A stretch of DNA of 43,204 nt from Gemmatimonadales bacterium (lineage in GTDB: Bacteria; Gemmatimonadota; Gemmatimonadetes; Gemmatimonadales; GWC2-71-9): NCBI GenBank assembly GCA_025928645.1, contig JAICJD010000008.1, positions 1 to 43,204 of the forward strand, in the 5' to 3' direction. Below the pieces are notes generated by a model. The model ran no database searches, was not told the DNA's origin, and was given only the letters and a program-made list of their open reading frames with translations. Positions 1-7,863 of the stretch are shown one piece after another (the first letter of the stretch is position 1; the number at the start of each line of letters is the position of its first letter). Made by a program: the position numbers and the translations under genes.

Positions 1-4
1 AGAG

Positions 5-37
5 GACGGAGACGCCGGAGAAGACGGAGACGCCGGA
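5..37. repeat. Two copies of a 15-nt purine-rich direct repeat
   Basis: The 15-mer GACGGAGACGCCGGA occurs at 5-19 and again at 23-37, an 18-nt period. It lies just past the stop codon of the permease gene on the - strand. The GGAGA/GACGGAGA vocabulary matches the larger purine/pyrimidine element at 14555-14666, so both may belong to one dispersed low-complexity repeat family. The window edge may cut the array. Confidence 0.6.
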
Positions 38-54
38 CGGGCGAGCGACACGGG

Positions 55-894
55 TCAGTCCCTCAGTGCCGGGTCGCGCGCCTCGCGAAGCGCGTCGCCC
101 ACCAGGTTGAAGCCGAGCACCGCCACCCCGATGGCGATCCCGGGCGCCAGCGACACCCACGGCGCCACCCTGAGCAGGTCGCGCCCCTCGGCCACCATCG
201 CGCCCCAGCTCGCAGTGGGCGGCTGGGCGCCGAGGCCTACGAACGAGAGGGCCGCCTCCGCCATGATGGCGCCCGCGATGCCCAGCGTCGCCGCGATGAT
301 CACTTGGGTGGCGACGTTGGGGAGCAGGTGTCGCAGAAGGACACGCCGATCCGCCGCGCCAAGGGCCCGGGCTGCCGTGACGTATTCCGCGTGCTTGATC
401 ACCAGCACCTGGCCTCGGACCAGCCTCGCCATCCCAGCCCAGCCGACGACACCGATCACGAGGAACACCACGGGAAGCGAAGGCTTCACCGCGGCCGCTA
501 CGGCGATGAGGAGCAGCAGGGTGGGAAAGGCGAGCGTGATGTCGGCGAGCCGCATCAGGGTGGCATCAACCCAGCGCCCGTAGTATCCCGCCGCGAGGCC
601 GAGTCCGACGCCCAGCGTGACGGACACCGCCTGCGAAATCAGACCGACGCCGAGCGACAGCCGGGCCCCGTAGAGCACCCGGCTCAGGACGTCGCGTCCC
701 TGCGAATCGGTGCCCAACAGGAACCGTCCTCCAGGGCCCAGGAGGTAGGCATTTCGCAGGTCGCCGGAGACGGGGTCGAAGGGGGCCAGCCACGGTGCCA
801 GCAGCGCCGCCCCGGCGACCAGACCCACGAGCCCCACCCCGAGCTGGAAGGAGCGATCCCGGCGCAGCCGCTCCCGCAGGATCGCTGAGGCCAT
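55..894 (-). CDS. ABC transporter permease, DppC/OppC type (peptide/nickel family)
   Basis: This 279-aa inner-membrane subunit forms half of the channel of a peptide- or nickel-type ABC importer. After a short cytoplasmic start and a first hydrophobic segment come the family hallmark LLGTDSQGRDVLSR, several membrane segments and an EAA-type loop near EYVTAARALGA...LPN that contacts the ATPase. I chose ATG at 894 because the family N terminus (short charged stretch then a hydrophobic segment) begins there. The frame stays open to 1014, but the extra 40 residues look non-coding. A partner DppB-type permease, ATPases and binding protein would be expected beyond the left edge; none is in this window. 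Substrate cannot be told from sequence. Confidence 0.88.
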   Translation of the reverse strand: MASAILRERLRRDRSFQLGVGLVGLVAGAALLAPWLAPFDPVSGDLRNAYLLGPGGRFLLGTDSQGRDVLSRVLYGARLSLGVGLISQAVSVTLGVGLGLAAGYYGRWVDATLMRLADITLAFPTLLLLIAVAAAVKPSLPVVFLVIGVVGWAGMARLVRGQVLVIKHAEYVTAARALGAADRRVLLRHLLPNVATQVIIAATLGIAGAIMAEAALSFVGLGAQPPTASWGAMVAEGRDLLRVAPWVSLAPGIAIGVAVLGFNLVGDALREARDPALRD

Positions 895-1037
895 AGTCGT
901 CCCGTGACGTGGGTTACCAGTGGAGGCGGGAGCCGCGCACACGCTTGCACCATCGAGCTTCACGGCGCGCGGCGCACGATTCTTGCAATTTAGGGCCGGG
1001 CGAACGTTACGCACCTTACCCGAACCGGGGCAAGCGA

Positions 1038-2099
1038 GTGAACCCGGACCGATCCTTCACCCTCGTGCTCAGTGGCGGCGGCCTCAAAGGCCTGGCCCAC
1101 ATCGGCGTGCTCCGCGCGCTCGAGGAGCGTGGGCTGATGCCGACGCTGGTCGTGGGATCGAGCATCGGGTCGCTGATCGGTGGCGCCTGGGCGGCCGGCG
1201 TGAGCCCGGCCGAGATGGAGAAGCGGGCGCTGCGGGTCCGCCGGCGGGACGTGTTCCAGGTCGCCCGGGTGGACGTCGCCTTCCGCCGCCTGCTCGCCCC
1301 CGCGCTCTACCGCCGTGAGCCGCTCGAGCTGCTGATCGCGAGCCTCGTCGGCGACGTGACCTTCCGCGATCTCCAGCGCCGCCTGCTCGTCAACACGGTG
1401 GACCTGCACACCGGCATGCAGGTGATGTGGGGCCTCCCCGGACTGATCGATGCCCGCGTGGCCGACGCCGTGGCGGCTTCGTGTGCGCTTCCCGGCATCT
1501 TCCCGCCCCACGAAATCGCGGGCCGCGCCTACGTGGACGGCGCGGTGGTCGAGAATCTCCCCGTCCGGCTCGCGGCCATGCTGGGCAATGGTCCGATCGT
1601 CGCGATCAATGTCGCCGCCACCAGCATCCGCCGCCAGGCGCACGAGACCGAGGGCTTCGCGGCAACGTACATTCGCGGGCTCGAGATCGTGATGCAGACC
1701 CAGATCGAGGACCAGCTTCGCGATTGGAACGGCCCCCCGCTGGTGCTGGTGCAGCCGCGGGTGGAGCACATCTCGATGTTCGAGTTCGACAAGACGCCCG
1801 AGCTGATCGAGGCCGGCTACTGCGCCACGGCCGAGACGCTCGATCGCCTCGGCGATCAGCTCCATCTGGTGGAGCGCGGCATGCACCCCACCCGCCGGCT
1901 CCGCGTGCTGGTGGACGAGCAGCGCTGCGTGGGCTGCGGCACCTGCGTGGTGCAGGCGCCCAAGGTGTTCCGGCTCGATGCGAGAGGAAAGGCGGAGGTG
2001 CTGACGCCGGTGCAGACCTGGAGCCCGCTGCAGGGTACCTACGTGCTCGGGTGCCCCACCAACGCGATCAGCGTGCGGCCGGAGGAGACGGCGGCGTAA
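1038..2099 (+). CDS. Patatin-like phospholipase fused to a C-terminal ferredoxin domain
   Basis: This 353-aa protein has a complete patatin (RssA-type) domain in residues 1-285: oxyanion motif SGGGLKG, nucleophile elbow GSSIG with Ser42, and the catalytic Asp in DGA at Asp167. Such enzymes hydrolyse acyl esters of lipids. Residues about 290-345 form a single-cluster ferredoxin: Cys297, Cys300 and Cys303 in CVGCGTC, and Cys339 followed by Pro. GTG at 1038 was chosen because the patatin fold begins a few residues later and a purine-rich stretch precedes it; the frame is open further upstream. The gene is divergent from the permease, and its last 32 nt overlap the methyltransferase gene on the other strand. 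What the Fe-S domain does here is unknown. Confidence 0.85.
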   Translation: MNPDRSFTLVLSGGGLKGLAHIGVLRALEERGLMPTLVVGSSIGSLIGGAWAAGVSPAEMEKRALRVRRRDVFQVARVDVAFRRLLAPALYRREPLELLIASLVGDVTFRDLQRRLLVNTVDLHTGMQVMWGLPGLIDARVADAVAASCALPGIFPPHEIAGRAYVDGAVVENLPVRLAAMLGNGPIVAINVAATSIRRQAHETEGFAATYIRGLEIVMQTQIEDQLRDWNGPPLVLVQPRVEHISMFEFDKTPELIEAGYCATAETLDRLGDQLHLVERGMHPTRRLRVLVDEQRCVGCGTCVVQAPKVFRLDARGKAEVLTPVQTWSPLQGTYVLGCPTNAISVRPEETAA

Positions 2100-2715
2100 C
2101 CTCGAAGATGAAGACGGCGGCGCCGCGCTGCCGCATGGGCACGAAGTTGCGCAGGGGGCTCCGGTAGAACCGGTGCAGCCGCACCCGGCCCCACGGCGCG
2201 AGCGCCCGCCGGAGCAGGGCCTCGTCGTACGAGCGCTTGTGGTCCGGGTCCCAGAAGTAGCTCCCAACCGGCGTCGTCCCCACGACCGAGCCGCCCGGCG
2301 CCAGATAGCCCACCAGCTCCCCGATCAGCGCCGAATCGTCCTCGACGTGCTCGATCACTTCCTGACAATAGATCCGGTCGAACTGCCCCGGCCCCGGCGG
2401 CACCGTGGTGAACACCGGACGCGCCGCCGCACCCCGAAAACGCTTGGCTTGGGCGATGGCGGCCGGCGAGATGTCGTAGCCCACCGCCTGGCCGCCGAGC
2501 CCCTGGAGCTTGAGGGTGAAGACGCCGTCCATGCATCCGAAGTCGAGCACCCGCTTCCCCTCGGGCGGGTAGCGGCGGAGCAGCGCCCGATGCCGCCACA
2601 GGAGGTGGGTCATGCGCCATTCGAGATCGAGCGCGCGGGGGCCCTGACGCTCCACCCACACGCGGTACTGGCGGTCGTACTCCTCACCCACCGCCGCGGT
2701 CGGCGCATGCATCAT
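2068..2715 (-). CDS. Class I SAM-dependent methyltransferase
   Basis: This 215-aa protein has the SAM-binding motif VLDFGCMDGVFT (about residues 60-71), an acidic residue after strand 2 (GYDIS) and the post-motif pattern YCQEVIEHVEDD typical of the Methyltransf_11/UbiG-like fold. It starts at tandem ATGs, overlapping the upstream glycosyltransferase by 4 nt, and is the last gene of a four-gene - strand operon of glycosyltransferases. A role in methylating a sugar or lipid of the surface glycan is an inference from context; the substrate is not visible. Its 3' end runs 32 nt into the convergent patatin gene. Confidence 0.8.
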   Translation of the reverse strand: MMHAPTAAVGEEYDRQYRVWVERQGPRALDLEWRMTHLLWRHRALLRRYPPEGKRVLDFGCMDGVFTLKLQGLGGQAVGYDISPAAIAQAKRFRGAAARPVFTTVPPGPGQFDRIYCQEVIEHVEDDSALIGELVGYLAPGGSVVGTTPVGSYFWDPDHKRSYDEALLRRALAPWGRVRLHRFYRSPLRNFVPMRQRGAAVFIFEVTPPSPPAAR

Positions 2716-3908
2716 CGCCCCGCGGCCTCCCGCGCGGGCGCGCCGAGCTCGTGGCCGATGCGGCGGAGGTCCGCGGTGACGCGGTTCCAGTTGTAGTGAC
2801 TCTCGACCGCGCGCCGGCCGGCGCCCCCCAGCCGGGCGCGAAGCGCTGCATCGTTGAGCAGCCGGCTCACCGCCTCGACCACGGCCTCGACTCGCTCGGC
2901 GTCCACCAGCAGCCCCGTCTCGCCGTCGCGTACGGCCGCGGGAATGCCGCCGCTCCGGCCCGCGATCACGGGTACGCCGCACGCCGACGCCTCGGTGAGC
3001 GAGATGCCGAACCCCTCGACCCGCTGCTCCATGAGGCGTGACACGCCGAGGTAGAGCTCGGCGCAGTTGTACAGCGCGGGCAGGTCGCCGTCGGGCACCT
3101 CGGTCAGGAACCGCACCCGGTCGGCCACGCCCAGCTCCCGCGCCTCGGCCTCGAGCGCCGCCTGTTCTTCCCCGGAGCCCACCACGGCGTAGCGCAGGTC
3201 GGGGTAGCGGCTCCGGAGCTGCGCCAGCGCCTTGAGCGCCGTGTCGATCCCCTTGTGGCGGGTGAGCCGCGCCACCGAGAGCATCCAGCGTCCCGACGCG
3301 AGCCCGTAGCGGCGGTGCACGTCGCCCGTGTCGATGCCGGGCCGAAAGAATCCGGGGTCCGCGCCGAGCGGAACGACGCGCACCCGGTCGGCCGGCACCT
3401 CGACCTCGAGATCGCTCAGCACCGTGAGACACCGGTCCCGGGTCCACTCGCTGTTGGCCACCAGCACCGCGGCGGACCCGAGCAGCGCCGCCGCCGTCTT
3501 CCGCTTCATCGCCGACTGGTGGATCTGATGCTGGAGGATCAGGAGGTCGCCTCCGTGCAGCAGGATGCCGAACGGGACGCCGGTGCGCTCCATGGTCCAC
3601 TTCGCCGGATATGCCGCCGGCTTGAGGTTGCCGCACCAGATGAACTCGGCGCCGGTCGAGCGGGCCAGCACCGCGACGCGGCGCGACCACAGCAGGATGC
3701 CCTGGATGGTCCGGAGGCGCCGGGCGGGAATGGCAACCCGGTCCACCCGGTTGGGAAACCCGGCGTCGATCTCGGACGCGTTGCTCGATTGTCCGGTGGA
3801 TACCACGAGCGAGCCCGCGGGGTAGCGCTTGGCGAGCTCGGCCATCCAGCGCGCGATGCCGCCGCCGATGGGCGGGAAGTCGTACGTCAGCAGCAGATGG
3901 GGGGGCAT
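2712..3908 (-). CDS. Glycosyltransferase family 4 (GT-B fold)
   Basis: This 398-aa protein starts with a GT4 N-terminal Rossmann domain (glycine-rich FPPIGGGIARW near residue 12) and has the GT4 donor-binding C-terminal domain with EGFGISLTEASACGVPV followed by the GGIPAAVRDGETGLLV region. The E-x7-E motif in that segment is the family's nucleotide-sugar site. No signal peptide or membrane segment is seen, so it is likely cytosolic or peripheral at the inner membrane. It lies 8 nt after the preceding glycosyltransferase gene and overlaps the methyltransferase gene by 4 nt. Donor and acceptor sugars cannot be told. Confidence 0.87.
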   Translation of the reverse strand: MPPHLLLTYDFPPIGGGIARWMAELAKRYPAGSLVVSTGQSSNASEIDAGFPNRVDRVAIPARRLRTIQGILLWSRRVAVLARSTGAEFIWCGNLKPAAYPAKWTMERTGVPFGILLHGGDLLILQHQIHQSAMKRKTAAALLGSAAVLVANSEWTRDRCLTVLSDLEVEVPADRVRVVPLGADPGFFRPGIDTGDVHRRYGLASGRWMLSVARLTRHKGIDTALKALAQLRSRYPDLRYAVVGSGEEQAALEAEARELGVADRVRFLTEVPDGDLPALYNCAELYLGVSRLMEQRVEGFGISLTEASACGVPVIAGRSGGIPAAVRDGETGLLVDAERVEAVVEAVSRLLNDAALRARLGGAGRRAVESHYNWNRVTADLRRIGHELGAPAREAAGR

Positions 3909-3916
3909 GCCCTAAT

Positions 3917-4894
3917 CTAGCGCAGAAACGAACGCAGGGTGGACTCGAAGCGCGCGGCCGCCGCGGGAATCGTGAGATCGCCCACGAGCGCCGGATCGGC
4001 GGGCGGCGATGCGAGCGCCGCGCCGATCGCGGCGGCGAGCGCGGGCGTGTCGTCCAGCGGCACCAGGCGCGCGGCGCGGCCCACGAACTCGCGGTGGGGC
4101 GGAATGTCCGAGGCGACGACCGGCACGCCCGAGGCCACCGCCTCCACCGGCGTGAGACCGAAACCCTCGAACCGGCTGGGGCACACGGCGACCGAGGCCT
4201 CCTGGTACGCCCGCACGACGGCGGCATCGTCGGCCGATTCGTCGATCGAGCAGGCGACGCCCAGGCGGGCGGCGAGCGCGGCCAGGGCCGCCCGGTCCGG
4301 ACCCCGGCCGATCAGCCGCACCCGCACCGGCCGATCGAGTCGGGCCGCGGCCTCGAGCACCGCCGCCTGGTTCTTGTGCGGCCGAAGCCGCGACACCGTG
4401 AGAAGCATCGGCATGCCCATCGAGGCCGCCCGGCGCGCGGCAGACGGCACGAACCGGGTCGAGTCGTAGCAGTACGGCACCTGCTCGGAGCGCACGCCGA
4501 ACCGCGCGGCCACCGTCTCCCCGGTGAGCTCGCTCGGCACCCACACGCCGTCGGCGCGCGCGGAGATGTAGCGGAGCCGGCTGTAGTAGCCGCGGAGGCG
4601 CCGATATCCGCCCCACGGCCGGGGGAGCCGCACGAAGGTCCGGCCTATCCACCACACAGGATCGGGCCGGCCGCGGCCGGTGCCGACCGGCGGCAGGTCC
4701 CAGAGGTACACCAGGAGCCGGGCCCGGCGCCGGCGGGCGTACGCCCAGGCCTCCGCGGCGGTACGGCCGGACATCGCGAGCGCGATCCGCGCCGGCCGAT
4801 CCCCCTCCGTCGCGATCGTGATTCCGCGGGCCGCGAGGGCCGGCACGATCAGCAGCGTGTACGGATTCGACGCGAACCAGCGCAGATCATCCAC
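3917..4894 (-). CDS. Glycosyltransferase family 4 (GT-B fold), shorter
   Basis: A 325-aa GT4 enzyme. Its C-terminal half has LLTVSRLRPHKNQ (start of the donor domain), a GRGPD turn and EGFGLTPVEAVASGVPVVAS with the E-x7-E signature. The N-terminal acceptor domain is short for the family, although YLWDLPPVG and the VPSEL segment are recognisable. Start is GTG at 4894, overlapping the end of the upstream glycosyltransferase by 8 nt. It is the second gene of the 5987 to 2068 operon. Donor and acceptor are unknown. Confidence 0.85.
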   Translation of the reverse strand: MDDLRWFASNPYTLLIVPALAARGITIATEGDRPARIALAMSGRTAAEAWAYARRRRARLLVYLWDLPPVGTGRGRPDPVWWIGRTFVRLPRPWGGYRRLRGYYSRLRYISARADGVWVPSELTGETVAARFGVRSEQVPYCYDSTRFVPSAARRAASMGMPMLLTVSRLRPHKNQAAVLEAAARLDRPVRVRLIGRGPDRAALAALAARLGVACSIDESADDAAVVRAYQEASVAVCPSRFEGFGLTPVEAVASGVPVVASDIPPHREFVGRAARLVPLDDTPALAAAIGAALASPPADPALVGDLTIPAAAARFESTLRSFLR

Positions 4895-5987
4895 GGGAGC
4901 CGATCACCTCGCCGATCGCGCGCTCGTATCCCTCGACCATGCGTTCCAACGGGAACTCCGACTCGATGCGGCGCCGGGCCGATTGCCCCAGCGCAGCGAG
5001 GCGCGGCGGATCGTCCAGCAGGCTCTCAACGGCATTCGCCAGCGCGGTAGCGTCCGAGGGCGGCACCAGCACGCCGGCCGAGCCGTCGCGCCCCACCAGC
5101 TCGGCGGTGCCGCCGGCATCGGCGGCGACGACGGGTCGGGCGCACGCCATGGCTTCGCCCACGGCGTTGGGGAAGATCTCCTGCAGCGACGGGTGCACCA
5201 CCAGGTCGGCCGCGTTGTACCCGGCGATCATGTCGCGCGTGCCGAGCAGTCCGGTGAACACGGTGGGGAGTCCGTAGGCCGCGGCCATCGACGTGAGCTC
5301 GCCCTCCCGGTGCCCGTCGCCGCATACCACGTAGACCAGCTCGCGCCCCTGGCGGTACAACCGGTTGAGGGCCGTGATGGCGACCTCCTGCCCCTTGTGC
5401 CGGGTGAGCTTGGCGGCGCTCAGCACCACGCACGCGTCCGGCGCGATGTGGTAGCGTTCGCGGAACGCGCGGGCCGCGTCGGGCCGGGGCGCGTAGCGCG
5501 CGGTGTCGTACCCGTTGGGCACGTGGTACGACGCGATCCGCGCCATCCACGGCGCCTGGCGGACCGCGTCATCGCGGATGTACTGGGACTGGTACACGCA
5601 GGCGGCTACGCGGGTCAGGTACACCCGGTCCATCAGGTGCGTCCGGGCCCGGCGGTAATTGAGGTTGTAGCGATAGACGATACGGGCCCGCTGCAGCACC
5701 GTGGCGTAGAACGAGAGCCGCACGTCGCGTGGCGTGTCGGCCACGACCGCCTGCGCGCGCAGGCGCCGGAGCGCCCGCCGGAGCGCGAGGACTTCGCGGG
5801 GGCCCGTGTCGCGGCCGGGGATCTGCGTCACCTCCAGCCCCTCGTCCGCGAGCTTGCGCGTGAGCCGGTCGGCGGCGGTCACGAGGTGCGCCGTGTGGCC
5901 CCGCTCCTGCAGCCCGCGCGCGAGCTTGGCGTAGCTCACGCCGGAGCCGCGCCAGCCGTTGGCGGATGTCAGAAGGGCGATGCGCAT
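4887..5987 (-). CDS. Glycosyltransferase family 4 (GT-B fold), first gene of operon
   Basis: This 366-aa protein has a typical GT4 start (MRIALLTSANGWRGSGVSYAKLARGL), a donor domain opening with LSAAKLTRHKGQEVAI, and HPSLQEIFPNAVGEAMACARPVVA, where E-x-F-x-N-x2-G-E replaces the more usual EGFG form. It resembles capsular or LPS glycosyltransferases acting at the cytosolic face. The ATG lies only 20 nt from the ATG of the divergent gene at 6008, and a -10-like TATAAC lies 6 nt upstream, so its mRNA is probably leaderless. Three more genes (two GT4, one methyltransferase) follow with overlaps or short gaps. Confidence 0.87.
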   Translation of the reverse strand: MRIALLTSANGWRGSGVSYAKLARGLQERGHTAHLVTAADRLTRKLADEGLEVTQIPGRDTGPREVLALRRALRRLRAQAVVADTPRDVRLSFYATVLQRARIVYRYNLNYRRARTHLMDRVYLTRVAACVYQSQYIRDDAVRQAPWMARIASYHVPNGYDTARYAPRPDAARAFRERYHIAPDACVVLSAAKLTRHKGQEVAITALNRLYRQGRELVYVVCGDGHREGELTSMAAAYGLPTVFTGLLGTRDMIAGYNAADLVVHPSLQEIFPNAVGEAMACARPVVAADAGGTAELVGRDGSAGVLVPPSDATALANAVESLLDDPPRLAALGQSARRRIESEFPLERMVEGYERAIGEVIGSRG

Positions 5988-5993
5988 CGGATC

Positions 5994-6001
5994 GTTATAC
6001 T
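5994..6001. promoter_or_regulatory. Overlapping divergent -10 boxes sharing one TATA core
   Basis: The sequence GTTATACT gives TATACT on the + strand (5996-6001) exactly 6 nt before ATG 6008, and TATAAC on the - strand (5999-5994) exactly 6 nt before ATG 5987. Both genes would start transcription at or next to their start codon, and polymerase could occupy only one orientation at a time. No convincing -35 is seen on either side. This is a pattern call, not a measured promoter. Confidence 0.5.
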
Positions 6002-6007
6002 TGGCGC

Positions 6008-6979
6008 ATGCGAGTGGTCGTGCTGGGCGCGGGCGGCGCCCGCAAGACGGAAGCCTCGATCGCGCGGGCCGTCCGCGCGCTGGGCCACGGGTGCCGGCTG
6101 GTCAACGTCGTCGGGTGGACCCGCTACGCGGGGCCGCTCGCGCCTCGCATCGTCGCCCGCCTGACCGACGGGTTCGAGCCGGACTTCGTGCTGCTCACCC
6201 GCCACGCGATTCTGGCCGGCGAGCCGACGCTCCGCGCCCTGCTCCTCGGCCGCGAGGCGGCCTTCTGGTACTTCGACGCGCGGCCCAAGCCCAAGGTGGT
6301 CGCGCTCGGGCGTCTGGTCGGCCGCGTGTATCTCACCTACCTGGCCCAGCTCGACTGGTACCGCGCGGCGGGGATCGACGACGTTCGTTTCCTGCCGCAG
6401 GGCGTGGATCCCGCGCTCGACCGGCCAGCCTCCTTCGCCCCGCCGGACGTCCGCTGCGACGCGAGCTTCGTCGGCTCGGGGCAGTACCGGTACCGCGACT
6501 CGGTGCTCCGCGCCGTGGCCGCGGTGTGCCGGCTCCAGCTCCGCGGTCCCGGCTGGGAGGACGCGCCGCCCGATCTGCCCGTGGCCGGCGGCGCGGTTCA
6601 CGGGCGCCGCCTTCGGCAGGTGATCCGGGGGGCGGCCGTTTCGCTCGGCGCGAGCGCGCATCCCGCGCAGGATGCCGACCGCGCCTCGGCCTCGAACCGC
6701 ATGTGGAAGATCCTGGGCTGCGGCGGGTTCTTTCTCGGCGCGCACGTGCCCGACATCGACCTCTTCGCCGAGGACGGCCGGCACTGCGCCTGGTACCGGT
6801 CGCCGGCCGACGCCGCCGAGCGGGTGCGACACTACCTCGCGGCGCCGGACGAGCGCCGGCGGATCGCCGAGGCGGGGCGGGCGCACGCGCTGGCCCATCA
6901 TACCTATGCCCGCCGCCTCGAGCTGCTGCTGGCGGGTCGCGGGTACGAGCTCGGCACGCCCCGTCAGACCAGCGTGTAG
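6008..6979 (+). CDS. CgeB-like glycosyltransferase
   Basis: A 323-aa protein of the CgeB / Glyco_trans_1_2 type: an N-terminal Rossmann half with VVVLGAGGARKTEASIARAV, a central FLPQGVDPALDRP motif and FVGSGQYRYRDSVLRAV, then a C-terminal half with ASASNRMWKILGCGGFFL and LFAEDGRHCAWYRS, the usual donor-site and end-of-protein patterns. It lacks the GT4 EGFG motif. A second protein of this type lies at 10079-11086. The ATG at 6008 is preferred over the longer frame because a -10 box sits 6 nt upstream. Its 3' end overlaps the convergent gene by 16 nt. Confidence 0.78.
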   Translation: MRVVVLGAGGARKTEASIARAVRALGHGCRLVNVVGWTRYAGPLAPRIVARLTDGFEPDFVLLTRHAILAGEPTLRALLLGREAAFWYFDARPKPKVVALGRLVGRVYLTYLAQLDWYRAAGIDDVRFLPQGVDPALDRPASFAPPDVRCDASFVGSGQYRYRDSVLRAVAAVCRLQLRGPGWEDAPPDLPVAGGAVHGRRLRQVIRGAAVSLGASAHPAQDADRASASNRMWKILGCGGFFLGAHVPDIDLFAEDGRHCAWYRSPADAAERVRHYLAAPDERRRIAEAGRAHALAHHTYARRLELLLAGRGYELGTPRQTSV

Positions 6980-7827
6980 TTGCGGAACTCGAACACCCGG
7001 ACGCCGGTCATCCGCTCGATCGCCCCCGAGATGTAATAGCGGAGAAATCCCCAGCGGAACCGCCGCGGCGCGATCACCCGCTCGGGATCGAGCCGGCGCG
7101 GCGCGATCCACCGCTGCGCCACGGCGGGGTGCGTGCCCGTGAACGCGCGAATGCCCGGCACCCACGCCAGCAGCGGCTTCCGTTCGTCCGCGTCGCGCCA
7201 CGGGTACATCGTCCTGCCCAGCTCGCGCTTTTCCCTGAGCGCCTGCGCCGGGCGAGCCCATCCGTAGTGGAACATCTCGGCGGCCGTGAGCCGCGCGCGG
7301 ATCTTCCGGTGCTCCGGACCGACGCGGAACCCCTGCGCGCCCTGGTAGGGGCGGATGTCGAGCGCGGGATCGAGCCGGACCGCACGCACCTCGCGCCGGT
7401 ACCAGCGCCGGTGCGTCGCCACGGTATCGAAGCCGCCGTAGAAGTGAACGTAGCGGACCAGCAGGCCCTCTACCCTGGGGTCGCCGTCGTGGCGCTGGAT
7501 GGCGGCGGCCAGCTCCTCGGCGCCGCGCTCGTGCAGCACCTCGTCGGCCTGGATGTAGATCCCCCACGGATGCCGGCAGGCGCGCATCGCCCGCAGTGTC
7601 TCGTCGCCGAGCACGCTGTTGCGGCGCGACGTGTCCCATTCGGTCTCGACGATGCGGATCTTGGGATCGCCGATGCTCCGGACCAGCGCCAGCGTCTCGT
7701 CCTCGGACCGGCCCACGTTCACCACCAGCTCGTCGCACACGGGAAGGATCGAGCGGATGCTGGCCTCTACGGGAAAGTCCAGCTTGATCGCGTTCCGTAC
7801 GATGGTGAACCCGGACACCAGGACCAC
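6964..7827 (-). CDS. Glycosyltransferase, GT2-like (GT-A fold)
   Basis: This 287-aa protein opens with SGFTIVRNAIKLDFPVEASI and CDELVVNVGRSEDETLALV, the pattern of family 2 transferases, and has QADEV (about residue 93) in the place of the metal-binding DxD motif. The C-terminal half is rich in Arg and aromatic residues and ends in a basic, possibly membrane-associated tail. Start is GTG at 7827, with AGGAG 6-10 nt upstream. It lies 36 nt after the GT4 gene at 7864-8973, likely in the same operon. The acceptor is unknown. Confidence 0.8.
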   Translation of the reverse strand: MVLVSGFTIVRNAIKLDFPVEASIRSILPVCDELVVNVGRSEDETLALVRSIGDPKIRIVETEWDTSRRNSVLGDETLRAMRACRHPWGIYIQADEVLHERGAEELAAAIQRHDGDPRVEGLLVRYVHFYGGFDTVATHRRWYRREVRAVRLDPALDIRPYQGAQGFRVGPEHRKIRARLTAAEMFHYGWARPAQALREKRELGRTMYPWRDADERKPLLAWVPGIRAFTGTHPAVAQRWIAPRRLDPERVIAPRRFRWGFLRYYISGAIERMTGVRVFEFRNYTLV

Positions 7828-7863
7828 GGAGACTCCTGCGGCAGGGAGTGGCGTGAGACAATC

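Noticed and set aside
895-1014. N-terminal extension of the permease gene to 1014
   Set aside because: The extra 40 residues are polar, lack family similarity and run into the divergent patatin region; the family start fits ATG 894.
2715-4227. Long open frames antisense to, or out of frame with, glycosyltransferase genes
   Set aside because: High GC makes stop codons rare in all frames; these are Arg/Ala/Pro-rich and show no protein family motif, while the chosen frames carry clear motifs and coupled starts.
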